NCBI GenBank assembly: GCA_016234115.1
Contig: JACRHD010000065.1
Span: 100,068 to 164,067 of the forward strand
From: Nitrospirota bacterium
Lineage (GTDB): Bacteria; Nitrospirota; Thermodesulfovibrionia; UBA6902
Length of the DNA: 64,000 bases
Direction: 5' to 3'
Made by a program: the position numbers and the translations under genes
The notes under the pieces: generated by a model
Databases searched by the model: none
What the model was told of the DNA's origin: nothing
The model's input: the letters and a program-made list of their open reading frames with translations, nothing else
Shown here: piece by piece, positions 42,485 through 49,705 of the stretch
How positions within the stretch are numbered: the stretch's first letter is position 1
Layout: every line of letters starts with the position of its first letter

Positions 42485-44526
42485 CTTGAAAACACCAGGA
42501 GCACTATTATTGTTATAAAAGAGTATATGAGATAAGCCTGTATGCGCCCCTGCTGCAGCCGCCCTACCCTGCGCGACAGATAGAAGCTGACTTCGACGAC
42601 GGGTTTATAAAGCCACCCCCAGAACCGGTCTCTTACGCGAAGATAGTAATTTATTTTTTTTGGAAAAAACGGATGGGCCGCGCGCGGTATAAGTTTGACC
42701 TGTTCCTTGATATTGAAGAGAAAGCCGAATATCCTGCGAATCGGCATTGAAAAAGACGTGGCGTTATATTGCATCCTCTGGTTGATCTTCTCAAAGCCGC
42801 AGTCCCAGATCGGCGCCCTGTGGATAGCGCCGGGTTTGACGTGAAGGACAAGATAAGCGGCGACCACGACAAACAGTATTCCCAAGAAAACTATCGTTCC
42901 TGAATACGAGGCCCTCTCCGGGGCAATAGGCGTCAGCCACATCCAACTGTATGCGCCCGTGGACACCCTGAGTTTCGAGCCTGTCAGTTGTTCTGAAATT
43001 ATGTCCATCCAGTCAATTACGACGGTAGGCAAGACGCCTAAAAGAAAACATGTAGCCGCCGCCAGGACCATTCCAAGGCGCATCGGGAAGTCCGCTTCCC
43101 GTACGCGGGGAGTATGATGGCCCCTCCAATGTCCCAGGAAAGTGACCCCGAAGGCCTTTACAAAGCAGGCCGCGGCAAGAGCGCCCGTCAGCGCCAGAAG
43201 GGCGGCGCCTAAGGGGACCAATAATTTCAGCAACTGGTTAGGCAGGGCCGGCGATAACAGGAAAGCCTGGAAAGTAAGCCACTCCGACACAAACCCGTTG
43301 AAGGGAGGCAGCGCGGATATGGAGACGCAGCCGATGAGGAAAAGCGCCGCGGTCCAGGGCATGCGGTGTATGAGCCCGCCCATCTCTTCCATATTGCGCT
43401 CGTGCGTGGCGTGGAGCACCGCGCCTGCCCCCATAAAAAGCAGGCCCTTGAACATGGCATGGTTCAGGGTATGATAAAGCCCCGCAATAAGGCCGAGGGC
43501 CGCAAGCAGCGGCATGTGATATGAAGTGAATATCATGGAAAGGCCGATGCCTATGAGGATAATGCCGATATTTTCGACCGAATGATACGCAAGGAGCCTC
43601 TTCAGGTCATGCTGCATAAGGGCATAGAGGACGCCCATAACAGCGGACACGAGGCCGAGTATCAGCACGATGGCCCCCCACCACCACGGAAAGTCCCCGA
43701 TGAGGTCGAATGTCACGCGGACAATGCCGTAGATGGCCGTCTTCAGCATCACGCCGCTCATAAGGGCCGACACATTCGACGGCGCGACCGGATGGGCCTC
43801 CGGCAGCCAGACGTGCAGGGGCACGACCCCGGCCTTTGCCGCGAACCCGAAAAACGCGAGAAGGAAAGCGGCGGTCGCCCATTGAACGGGAAGCTGCGCC
43901 TGCCGCATGGCGTCAAACGTATAGCCGCTGAAATTCTCAAAATCTCCGGCAAGCCCCGCCATGACCCCGAAGGACAGAAGTATCGCGATGGCCCCCACAT
44001 GCGCAACTACTATGTAGAGGAACGCGGCCCTCCTGTTTTCTATGTGCTCGTCCTCAAACATTACAAGGAAGTATGAAGCGGCCGCCATGACTTCCCAGGA
44101 AACTAAAAAAAATAACGCGTCATCCGCCAGGACCACCATCAGCATGCCGGCGATGAAAAGGCAATAACATATGACAAGGCTCGTCACGGGCCTTCTCCCC
44201 AAATATCCCTTGATATAACCTATAGAGTACAGCGATACAAAGAGGGACAGGAGGCTTATGACCGTGATGAAGTACCCGGCAAGGGGGTCGATCCTCATAT
44301 GAAAAGGCAGGGCGGGCAACCCGATCTCCAGTATTATCTTTTCGGTGGTCCCGCCGCCCACGGCCCATACTCCGCCGATAACGCCCAGCAATGAAGCGAC
44401 CGACGTTAGAGTGAAGGACGTATTGATTAAGAAGCGCTGGCTGCCCTTTATAAGGGGCGTCAGAAGGACAGTCAGAAAAAGCAGCAGGACGGAGGATGAG
44501 AGCAGCCACATAGGAGTAACAATCAC
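42481..44526 (-). CDS. Complex I-like large antiporter subunit, HyfB/NuoL type
   Basis: 681 residues, about 16 helices. It has the antiporter family core (FGFAAKAGVVPLHVWLPEAHPVAPSNVSALMSGVMLKT) and the second half-channel region (LLAYHSVENIGIILIGIGLSM). A C-terminal extension ends in a further helix (IYSFITIIVLLVF), as in HyfB/HycC. It is the first certain gene of the operon B-C-E-F-G-I; there is no separate HyfD, so the complex has two antiporter-like subunits. The 610-bp gap upstream should hold the promoter. Confidence 0.93.
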   Translation of the reverse strand: MIVTPMWLLSSSVLLLFLTVLLTPLIKGSQRFLINTSFTLTSVASLLGVIGGVWAVGGGTTEKIILEIGLPALPFHMRIDPLAGYFITVISLLSLFVSLYSIGYIKGYLGRRPVTSLVICYCLFIAGMLMVVLADDALFFLVSWEVMAAASYFLVMFEDEHIENRRAAFLYIVVAHVGAIAILLSFGVMAGLAGDFENFSGYTFDAMRQAQLPVQWATAAFLLAFFGFAAKAGVVPLHVWLPEAHPVAPSNVSALMSGVMLKTAIYGIVRVTFDLIGDFPWWWGAIVLILGLVSAVMGVLYALMQHDLKRLLAYHSVENIGIILIGIGLSMIFTSYHMPLLAALGLIAGLYHTLNHAMFKGLLFMGAGAVLHATHERNMEEMGGLIHRMPWTAALFLIGCVSISALPPFNGFVSEWLTFQAFLLSPALPNQLLKLLVPLGAALLALTGALAAACFVKAFGVTFLGHWRGHHTPRVREADFPMRLGMVLAAATCFLLGVLPTVVIDWMDIISEQLTGSKLRVSTGAYSWMWLTPIAPERASYSGTIVFLGILFVVVAAYLVLHVKPGAIHRAPIWDCGFEKINQRMQYNATSFSMPIRRIFGFLFNIKEQVKLIPRAAHPFFPKKINYYLRVRDRFWGWLYKPVVEVSFYLSRRVGRLQQGRIQAYLIYSFITIIVLLVFSR

Positions 44527-44705
44527 TTTACCATCCTCCCGAGAATCTCTTTTTTCATGAACGCAATGTCCCTTCCATCTGATATTTCACCCGGACCTGA
44601 AAAGATATAGCTGGAGTTTATCACTTTCCGTAGGTGCAGTAAAGAAATTGCTTCAGCGGAAAGGAAACAGACAACGCCTGCGAAGAAAAAGCTTTCCGTA
44701 TCCAT
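44523..44705 (-). CDS. Possible 60-residue ORF upstream of the HyfB-like gene
   Basis: The frame MDTESFFFAGVVCFLSAEAI...FMKKEILGRMVK ends in an ATGA overlap with the HyfB-like start. The N-terminal half is hydrophobic. There is no ribosome site at 44705 and no similarity I recognise. It could be a coupled leader peptide or chance. Confidence 0.2.
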   Translation of the reverse strand: MDTESFFFAGVVCFLSAEAISLLHLRKVINSSYIFSGPGEISDGRDIAFMKKEILGRMVK

Positions 44706-45136
44706 TTCAGAAAAAAACGTTTTAGTATAAATCAGACCGGAAAAATAAATAAAGGGGTGGAAAGAAAAATGGTAACCCTTCGTGAAGGGTGGGAGTTACC
44801 CTCTCTTTATAGATAGTGCAACGTTAATTCCGCCATTGAAAAGGGGGTGAAGGGAGATTTTGCAATAAAAATATTCATCAATAAATTTCCCCTCGCCCCC
44901 TTTTTCAAGGGGGGATCATTGGTAACATTACCCGTAACTGAGAAGGCTTACCCGGACGTCTTTAATTCAATTCTATCTCCTCACCCCTTTTAGCGAAATT
45001 ATTTCCCGTTTATGTTATATTGTACCGGGGAACGGCTGGAGTTGATTGTCAATTCCAATTTTTGGATTTCAATTTTTTTAGATTTCAATTTTTATCAGGG
45101 GGACATGTGTCCGCTTATTTGAAAGGAGGGTGTTTT
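44706..45136. other. Intergenic region with hairpins, no recognised gene
   Basis: Two dyads are seen: GGTAACCCTTC/GAAGGGTG with GTTACC at 44770-44802, and GAAAAGGGGGTGAAGG against CCCCCTTTTTCAAGG at about 44838-44918. Near the right end GATTTCAATTTTT-like words repeat three times and GGACATGTGTCC (45101-45112) is a dyad. The operon promoter (minus) must lie here but no convincing boxes stand out. Confidence 0.6.
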
Positions 45137-45325
45137 ATGAGCAAGATTTATGAACTGCTGTGGAAGAAGTCCGAAGACAAAGGCAAGGCGCAGTGGGAGA
45201 AGGTCGGGGTATTACTTGAAAAAGAAGACGGAAAGAAGTCCCTGAAGCTCGACCTCATTCCGGCATACGGCTGGGACGGATGGCTTGTAGCGGCGGAAAG
45301 GAAATCGAAGGAGACGCCGTATTAA
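45137..45325 (+). CDS. Small conserved-looking soluble protein, 62 residues
   Basis: AAAGGAGGG precedes ATG 45137. MSKIYELLWKKSEDKGKAQW...KSLKLDLIPAYGWDGWLVAAERKSKE is compact and charged with a conserved-looking GWDGWLVA. No family recognised; the strong ribosome site and coding-like composition support a real gene. Confidence 0.6.
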   Translation: MSKIYELLWKKSEDKGKAQWEKVGVLLEKEDGKKSLKLDLIPAYGWDGWLVAAERKSKETPY

Positions 45326-45326
45326 G

Positions 45327-45412
45327 ACAGGGTTCAAGGGTTCAAGGGTTCGAGGGTTCGAGTGTAACAAACCTTGATCCCTTGGACCCTGACCCCTAAA
45401 CCCTTTCTTTTT
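45327..45412. repeat. 8-mer array hairpin (word GGGTTCAA/GGGTTCGA)
   Basis: Four 8-bp units GGGTTCAA, GGGTTCAA, GGGTTCGA, GGGTTCGA, then partial inverse words TTGATCCC, TTGGACCC, TAAACCC before yifB. Confidence 0.75.
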
Positions 45413-45422
45413 AAAGGTCGCC

Positions 45423-46949
45423 ATGCTTTCAAAGATTCTCAGCGCAACATTGATCGGCATCGACGCGCATCCTGTGGAGGTCGAGGTCGATGTTACTGCC
45501 AGAGGACTTCCCCATTTCTCCACGGTCGGACTGCCTGACGCCGCGGTCAGGGAGAGCAAGGAGCGCGTGCGCGCGGCCCTGAAGAATACGGGGTTCAATT
45601 TCCCCTTAAAACAGATAACCGTAAACCTCGCCCCCGCGGACCTGAAGAAGGAAGGCTCCGCGTTCGACCTGCCTATAGCGATGGGCATAACCGTGGCGGA
45701 AGGCATTATCGAACCTGATGTGATCGCGGGTTATCTCATCTCCGGCGAGCTTTCATTAGATGGAAGAATCAAACCGGTAAAAGGCGCGCTGTCTATGGCG
45801 ATCAGGGCGCGGGGGGACGGAATGAAGGGGCTTATCCTTCCTGAGGAAAATGCGAATGAGGCGTCTTTCGTAGACGGAATTCCCGTATACGGCTTTAATA
45901 ATCTGCCTGAGCTGATCGAATTCTTCAGGGGAGAGAGCGAAAAGGAAGCGACACGCGCGGACATACCCGCTGTGATGAAAGAGAATTCCGCTTACCCTGA
46001 CGACTTCTCCGACGTCAAGGGCCAGGAGCACGTCAAGCGGGCCATCGAGGTCGCTGCGGCGGGCAGTCACAATTTCCTGATGATCGGGCCCCCTGGTTCG
46101 GGAAAGACGATGATTGCAAAGAGGATCCCTTCGATACTGCCGGACATGACATTTGAAGAGGCCCTTCAGACCACAAGGATCCACAGCGTAGTGGGCATTC
46201 TCAGGTCAGGACAGTCCTTCATCGCCACCCGCCCGTTCCGCTCGCCGCATCACACGCTGTCGGACGTAGCGATGGTCGGCGGGGGCCAGTTCCCGAAACC
46301 GGGCGAAGTCAGCCTCGCCCACAACGGCGTGCTTTTTTTAGATGAATTGCCTGAATTCAAGAGAAACGTCCTTGAAGTACTGAGACAGCCGCTCGAAGAC
46401 GGAAACGTGACCATATCGAGGGCGCTCAGTTCAATTACTTACCCTGCCTCGATAATGCTCGTGTGCGCCATGAACCCCTGCCCGTGCGGCTACAACGGGG
46501 ACGCCCGGCATCAGTGCTCATGCTCTCCGTCGCAGATACACCGTTACAGGCAGAGGGTCTCCGGTCCTCTTTTAGACAGGATCGACATTCACGTCGAAGT
46601 CCCTGCCGTTCCATACAAGGACCTATCGAACGAATATTGCGGGGAAACCTCGAAAACAATCCGCGAGAGGATCCAGGGCGCAAGGCAGATGCAGGTTGAA
46701 AGGTTCAGAAAAGACGGCATCTACTCAAATTCCAAGATGCGCTCCAAGCATATAAAAAGATACTGCGTCCTCGGTCCGGACGCGCAGGGGATTATCGAAG
46801 CGGCCATGCACAGGCTGGGCCTGTCCGCACGGGCGTACACGAGGATTTTGAAAGTAGGCCGAACGATTGCCGATCTTGCGCAATCGGAGCATATTGAAGC
46901 GGAACACATCTCTGAAGCGATACAGTACAGGACCCTGGACAGGAGCTGA
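45423..46949 (+). CDS. YifB/ComM-family Mg-chelatase-like AAA ATPase
   Basis: 508 residues, the normal length. N-terminal Lon-like domain (GIDAHPVEVEVDVTARGLPHFSTVGLPDAAVRESKERV), Walker A GPPGSGKT near 222-229, Walker B GVLFLDELPEF, the zinc-type motif CAMNPCPCGYNGDARHQCSCSP, and the Mg_chelatase C-terminal domain. ComM is a hexameric helicase that promotes branch migration during natural transformation. Its gene is a known insertion hotspot in some bacteria. A decayed copy of its 3' end lies at 49425-49511. Confidence 0.95.
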   Translation: MLSKILSATLIGIDAHPVEVEVDVTARGLPHFSTVGLPDAAVRESKERVRAALKNTGFNFPLKQITVNLAPADLKKEGSAFDLPIAMGITVAEGIIEPDVIAGYLISGELSLDGRIKPVKGALSMAIRARGDGMKGLILPEENANEASFVDGIPVYGFNNLPELIEFFRGESEKEATRADIPAVMKENSAYPDDFSDVKGQEHVKRAIEVAAAGSHNFLMIGPPGSGKTMIAKRIPSILPDMTFEEALQTTRIHSVVGILRSGQSFIATRPFRSPHHTLSDVAMVGGGQFPKPGEVSLAHNGVLFLDELPEFKRNVLEVLRQPLEDGNVTISRALSSITYPASIMLVCAMNPCPCGYNGDARHQCSCSPSQIHRYRQRVSGPLLDRIDIHVEVPAVPYKDLSNEYCGETSKTIRERIQGARQMQVERFRKDGIYSNSKMRSKHIKRYCVLGPDAQGIIEAAMHRLGLSARAYTRILKVGRTIADLAQSEHIEAEHISEAIQYRTLDRS

Positions 46950-46988
46950 AAGTGCAGGATGGTCAGAATTATATTCCACCTTATGGTA

Positions 46989-47017
46989 TTGACATGAGTA
47001 TAACCCGATGTTATCCT
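46989..47017 (+). promoter_or_regulatory. Candidate mazE promoter, leaderless
   Basis: TTGACA at 46989-46994, 17 bp, then TATCCT at 47012-47017. The ATG at 47024 would coincide with the transcription start. No Shine-Dalgarno site is present. Confidence 0.5.
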
Positions 47018-47023
47018 TTCTAT

Positions 47024-47272
47024 ATGAAAACAGCGATATCGATACCGGATGAGCTTTTTAAAGAAGTGGAGAAATTCGCAAAAGAGCATCAATATTCCAG
47101 GAGCGAAGTGTTCGTTACGGCCGTGAAGGAATTTCTGAACAGGTTGAAGTCAAGACAGATGTTGACGCTCCTGAACGAGGTTTACAGTGAGGTCGAGACT
47201 TCTGAAGATGCCGCTTTGAGAAAGAAAGCTTTAAAACATTATAAGAAGAAAGTATTGAAGGAAACCTACTAA
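47024..47272 (+). CDS. Ribbon-helix-helix antitoxin, MazE-like
   Basis: 82 residues from ATG 47024. MKTAISIPDELFKEVEKFAKEHQYSRSEVFVTAVKEFL is a ribbon-helix-helix DNA-binding N-terminus; the charged C-terminal tail would wrap the toxin. The antitoxin probably represses its own promoter. The MazF-like toxin gene follows after 5 bp. The start at 46952 suggested by the longer frame is unlikely because the promoter boxes lie inside it. Confidence 0.85.
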   Translation: MKTAISIPDELFKEVEKFAKEHQYSRSEVFVTAVKEFLNRLKSRQMLTLLNEVYSEVETSEDAALRKKALKHYKKKVLKETY

Positions 47273-47277
47273 TTTCA

Positions 47278-47631
47278 ATGACCATAAGACAGGGCGACAT
47301 TTTCTGGGTTGACTTCGGGAGTCCAAAAGGCTCAGAACCAGGATACAGACACCCGCATGTAATAATACAAAATAACGTCTTTAATGCGAGCAAGATAAAT
47401 ACCGTTGTTGTTTGCGCTCTGACATCAAATCTGAAATGGGCAAAGTCTCCGGGGAATGTCCTGCTTAAAAAAGGGGAAGGCAATATCCCCAAAGACAGTG
47501 TGGTGAACATATCTCAGATAGCGACAGTGGACAAGTCGTTCCTCGGGGACAAAATCGGGACGTTGCCGCCTGCAAAAACGAAACAGATTATAGATGGGGT
47601 TAAACTTCTGATAAAGCCGATAGAAGTTTAA
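47278..47631 (+). CDS. MazF/PemK-family mRNA interferase toxin
   Basis: 117 residues. RQGDIFWVDFGSPKGSEPGYRHPHVIIQNN is the family start with the catalytic arginine region, and VNISQIATVDKSFL matches the second core block (conserved serine and threonine replaced by N-I-S-Q). Length and motifs are complete, so the toxin is probably active. It would cut mRNA at short motifs when the antitoxin is degraded. Confidence 0.9.
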   Translation: MTIRQGDIFWVDFGSPKGSEPGYRHPHVIIQNNVFNASKINTVVVCALTSNLKWAKSPGNVLLKKGEGNIPKDSVVNISQIATVDKSFLGDKIGTLPPAKTKQIIDGVKLLIKPIEV

Positions 47632-47649
47632 GGGTTGTCCAGACAGCTT

Positions 47650-47907
47650 TCAGGCGGCTCCTTTTTCCTGCTTTACCCGCTCATGCAACCATATCTTTAT
47701 AAGCGCTCCTCTGTCAACACCAATCGTCTGGCGTATTTCATCTATCTCGTGCACAAGCGATTCGGCAATATCCAGCGTGATTCTTACCTTTTTCCCGCCG
47801 CGTAAAATTGTCGCTTTTGACATATCGATCAGCTCATGGATATCCTCACCCTTGTCAAAGCGCTTATCAAATTCCGCTGTATCTTTAGCCGGTTTTTTCT
47901 TTTTCAT
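47650..47907 (-). CDS. BrnA-like antitoxin
   Basis: 85 residues: charged N-terminus, then KKVRITLDIAESLVHEIDEIRQTIGVDRGALIKIWLHERV, a ribbon-helix-helix of the BrnA type (DUF4415-like). The toxin BrnT is normally encoded just upstream; here only a C-terminal scrap of it survives, so this is an orphan antitoxin. Ribosome site AAAAAGGAG. Confidence 0.8.
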   Translation of the reverse strand: MKKKKPAKDTAEFDKRFDKGEDIHELIDMSKATILRGGKKVRITLDIAESLVHEIDEIRQTIGVDRGALIKIWLHERVKQEKGAA

Positions 47908-47960
47908 ATAATTCCATCTCCTTTTTCCTCGAACGTCTTACCGGCATCACCTCTTAAGGT
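47885..47960 (-). pseudogene. C-terminal remnant of a BrnT-like toxin
   Basis: The frame EVMPVRRSRKKEMELYEKEKTG resembles the conserved BrnT end (RIISARxxxRxERxxYE). A stop lies just upstream and the rest is absent. It overlaps the start of the BrnA-like gene, as in intact brnTA operons. Confidence 0.45.
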
Positions 47961-47989
47961 ATAAATAGCCGTCCAGAGTTTCCCTTGAA

Positions 47990-48381
47990 GCTTTCCAGCG
48001 AGCTTACCGATTCAGGTAAGCAATATCACCGGCCCGGTGGTCAACAGTAAAATTGAATCCGCTGAGTGAACTCCCTGCATCTATATCACATGCGCTCCAC
48101 GTGGAGAATGATGCCCTCACATAAAAAAGATTTGTCCCGTATGTTCTAACCCCAAGCCATTCCTGTCACTGTATAATCTGTTACTGTTATTCCCGGGCCA
48201 TAGGACGGCTGAAGATTTATCCATCCTATATTCTCACATAGCAATGTTGCGAGCAGTCATTGCCGGGGTCAATGTTTGCGGCGGAGGCAGGGAAAGAGTC
48301 AAAAAAGATGACGACAGCAAATATTAATATACTTGCTGTCTTTGTCCATCCGAGCTTTTTATGTTCAGATATGTATTTCAT
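47990..48381 (-). pseudogene. Decayed exported protein with GENIGWINL-type sequence
   Basis: ATG 48381 opens a signal peptide (MKYISEHKKLGWTKTASI...FPASA) followed by ANIDPGNDCSQHCY. Then the frame breaks. A shifted frame continues ENIGWINLQPSYGPGITVTD up to a TAG, and a further part reads STWSACDIDAGSSLSGFNF. At least one frameshift and one nonsense change are needed to join them. Confidence 0.6.
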
Positions 48382-48474
48382 ATCGCCTTTGCTTTTGTTT
48401 CACATTCAAAGAACACTAAAAAACAGGTAAGGTCCAGGACATTCGGAAAATAATTAATGACTCACATTACCAAA

Positions 48475-49062
48475 TTAATACGCATCATGGCTCTGTCCAC
48501 CCCTGACACACCACGCCGTGAAGTGGGAAGCGAACTTTAATTCGGTTCTCACGCTGCCTTCACTCCATAAGCGCACGTACCACGCTTTGCTGGTATCGTC
48601 AACGCTAGTAGTAGCCGACCAAAAATAATTATTCACTACGCCATCAAACGGATGCCCAATCGGCAACACGTTTTCCGAATTCTCAACAAGGCTTAACAAT
48701 TGTTCAATAGTCGGGAGATGCCATCCTTTCCGGCCCCCGAATCCTGCCGAAGTACAAACACCAATAGCCATTCCCCAATTAGACATTGAATATAGCGGTC
48801 GCTTCGCCCATACAAGCCCGGTCTCTCTATCAAGCACTGCTTCATTATTAAAATCGGCCAGTACCTGAAAGCGCGGACAGTTTCCAACATCACAGGGCAA
48901 CTTCTTGCTCCACGATCCTATCTCTTCCAGCCGTCGCATCACCGGCGCAGGCGATCCCGACGGTTCCAAGTCGCTTGCGTTAAGCATCACCGGCAGAGAC
49001 AGCATGACTGCGACAAATGCAATGATTGCTCCTTTTAAAATTGATCTTCTTTTCTTCCTCAT
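48475..49062 (-). CDS. Exported DUF1566 (Lcl C-terminal) domain protein
   Basis: 195 residues, GAGGAGG before ATG 49062. Signal peptide (RRSILKGAIIAFVAVMLSLPVMLNA), then a DUF1566 domain: VLDRETGLVWAKRP...GWHLPTIEQLLSLVENSE...YFWSATTSVDDTSKAWYVRLWSEGSV...WCVRGG. Such domains are widespread in secreted proteins of anaerobes and have no settled function. The neighbour at 47.99-48.38 kb is another, broken, exported protein. Confidence 0.85.
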   Translation of the reverse strand: MRKKRRSILKGAIIAFVAVMLSLPVMLNASDLEPSGSPAPVMRRLEEIGSWSKKLPCDVGNCPRFQVLADFNNEAVLDRETGLVWAKRPLYSMSNWGMAIGVCTSAGFGGRKGWHLPTIEQLLSLVENSENVLPIGHPFDGVVNNYFWSATTSVDDTSKAWYVRLWSEGSVRTELKFASHFTAWCVRGGQSHDAY

Positions 49063-49424
49063 CTTTCTACCTCCTCATGATAGAATTCTGGTTTTAATAA
49101 AATGAATGTTAAAATCAAAAAGCAATTAGAACAATCATCCCGAACAGAAATGGACACACAGTTTCCATCTGTTTCAGAATGATCTTATTTATGAAAAACC
49201 GGACGAGCCGGATTCGGATTTATTTAAAAGAAAAATATAATGTCAGGCGCTGATAATACTAAGAGACAATGAAAATATCTGCAAAATTTATACCATTCGA
49301 CGTATTTATTTTTTAATAAAGAATTCACGACGTTATGTCTTTACAGGGAATCCCCGAAATCTTGCATGTCACAGATAATCACTGTGCAGCCCGGCACAGT
49401 GCACAGTGGGCAAGTATCAAATTT
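49063..49424. other. AT-rich intergenic stretch, nothing recognised
   Basis: No frame longer than a few dozen codons resembles a protein, and no RNA gene is seen. Composition is clearly more AT-rich than the surroundings, which fits acquired or decayed DNA. Confidence 0.5.
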
Positions 49425-49511
49425 TTCAGAAAAGACAGCATTTACTCCAAGTCCAGGGCGGAAAACATCTCCGAAGCCATACAGTACAGGACACTGGACA
49501 GGAGTTGTTAG
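49425..49511 (+). pseudogene. Decayed duplicate of the yifB 3' end
   Basis: Translation FRKDSIYSKSRAENISEAIQ plus YRTLDRSC matches the yifB product's FRKDGIYSNSK and AEHISEAIQYRTLDRS with the middle part deleted. The DNA is diverged, so the duplication is not recent. It lies 2.5 kb beyond the intact gene. Confidence 0.8.
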
Positions 49512-49522
49512 CGCCCTGTGTG

Positions 49523-49618
49523 GCTTAAACCGTTTAAACTGCTTGAACTACTTGAACGGTAACGGCTCAAGCGGCTGGAACGGTTCAAGCGGTTGAAACA
49601 GTTTAATTGGAACGGTTA
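49523..49618. repeat. 9-mer array hairpin (word TCAAGCGGT and variants)
   Basis: TCAAGCGGC, TGGAACGGT, TCAAGCGGT, TGAAACAGT in 9-bp steps, preceded by inverse words CCGTTTAAA, CTTGAAC. It lies between the yifB remnant and the AsmA-like gene. Confidence 0.7.
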
Positions 49619-49705
49619 ACGAGGTATGATAAAATGACTTTGACCGTGAAATAATACATTCCCCGGTAATAAGAACATAAACTTTCAGAAGACAAATCAG
49701 TAAGC

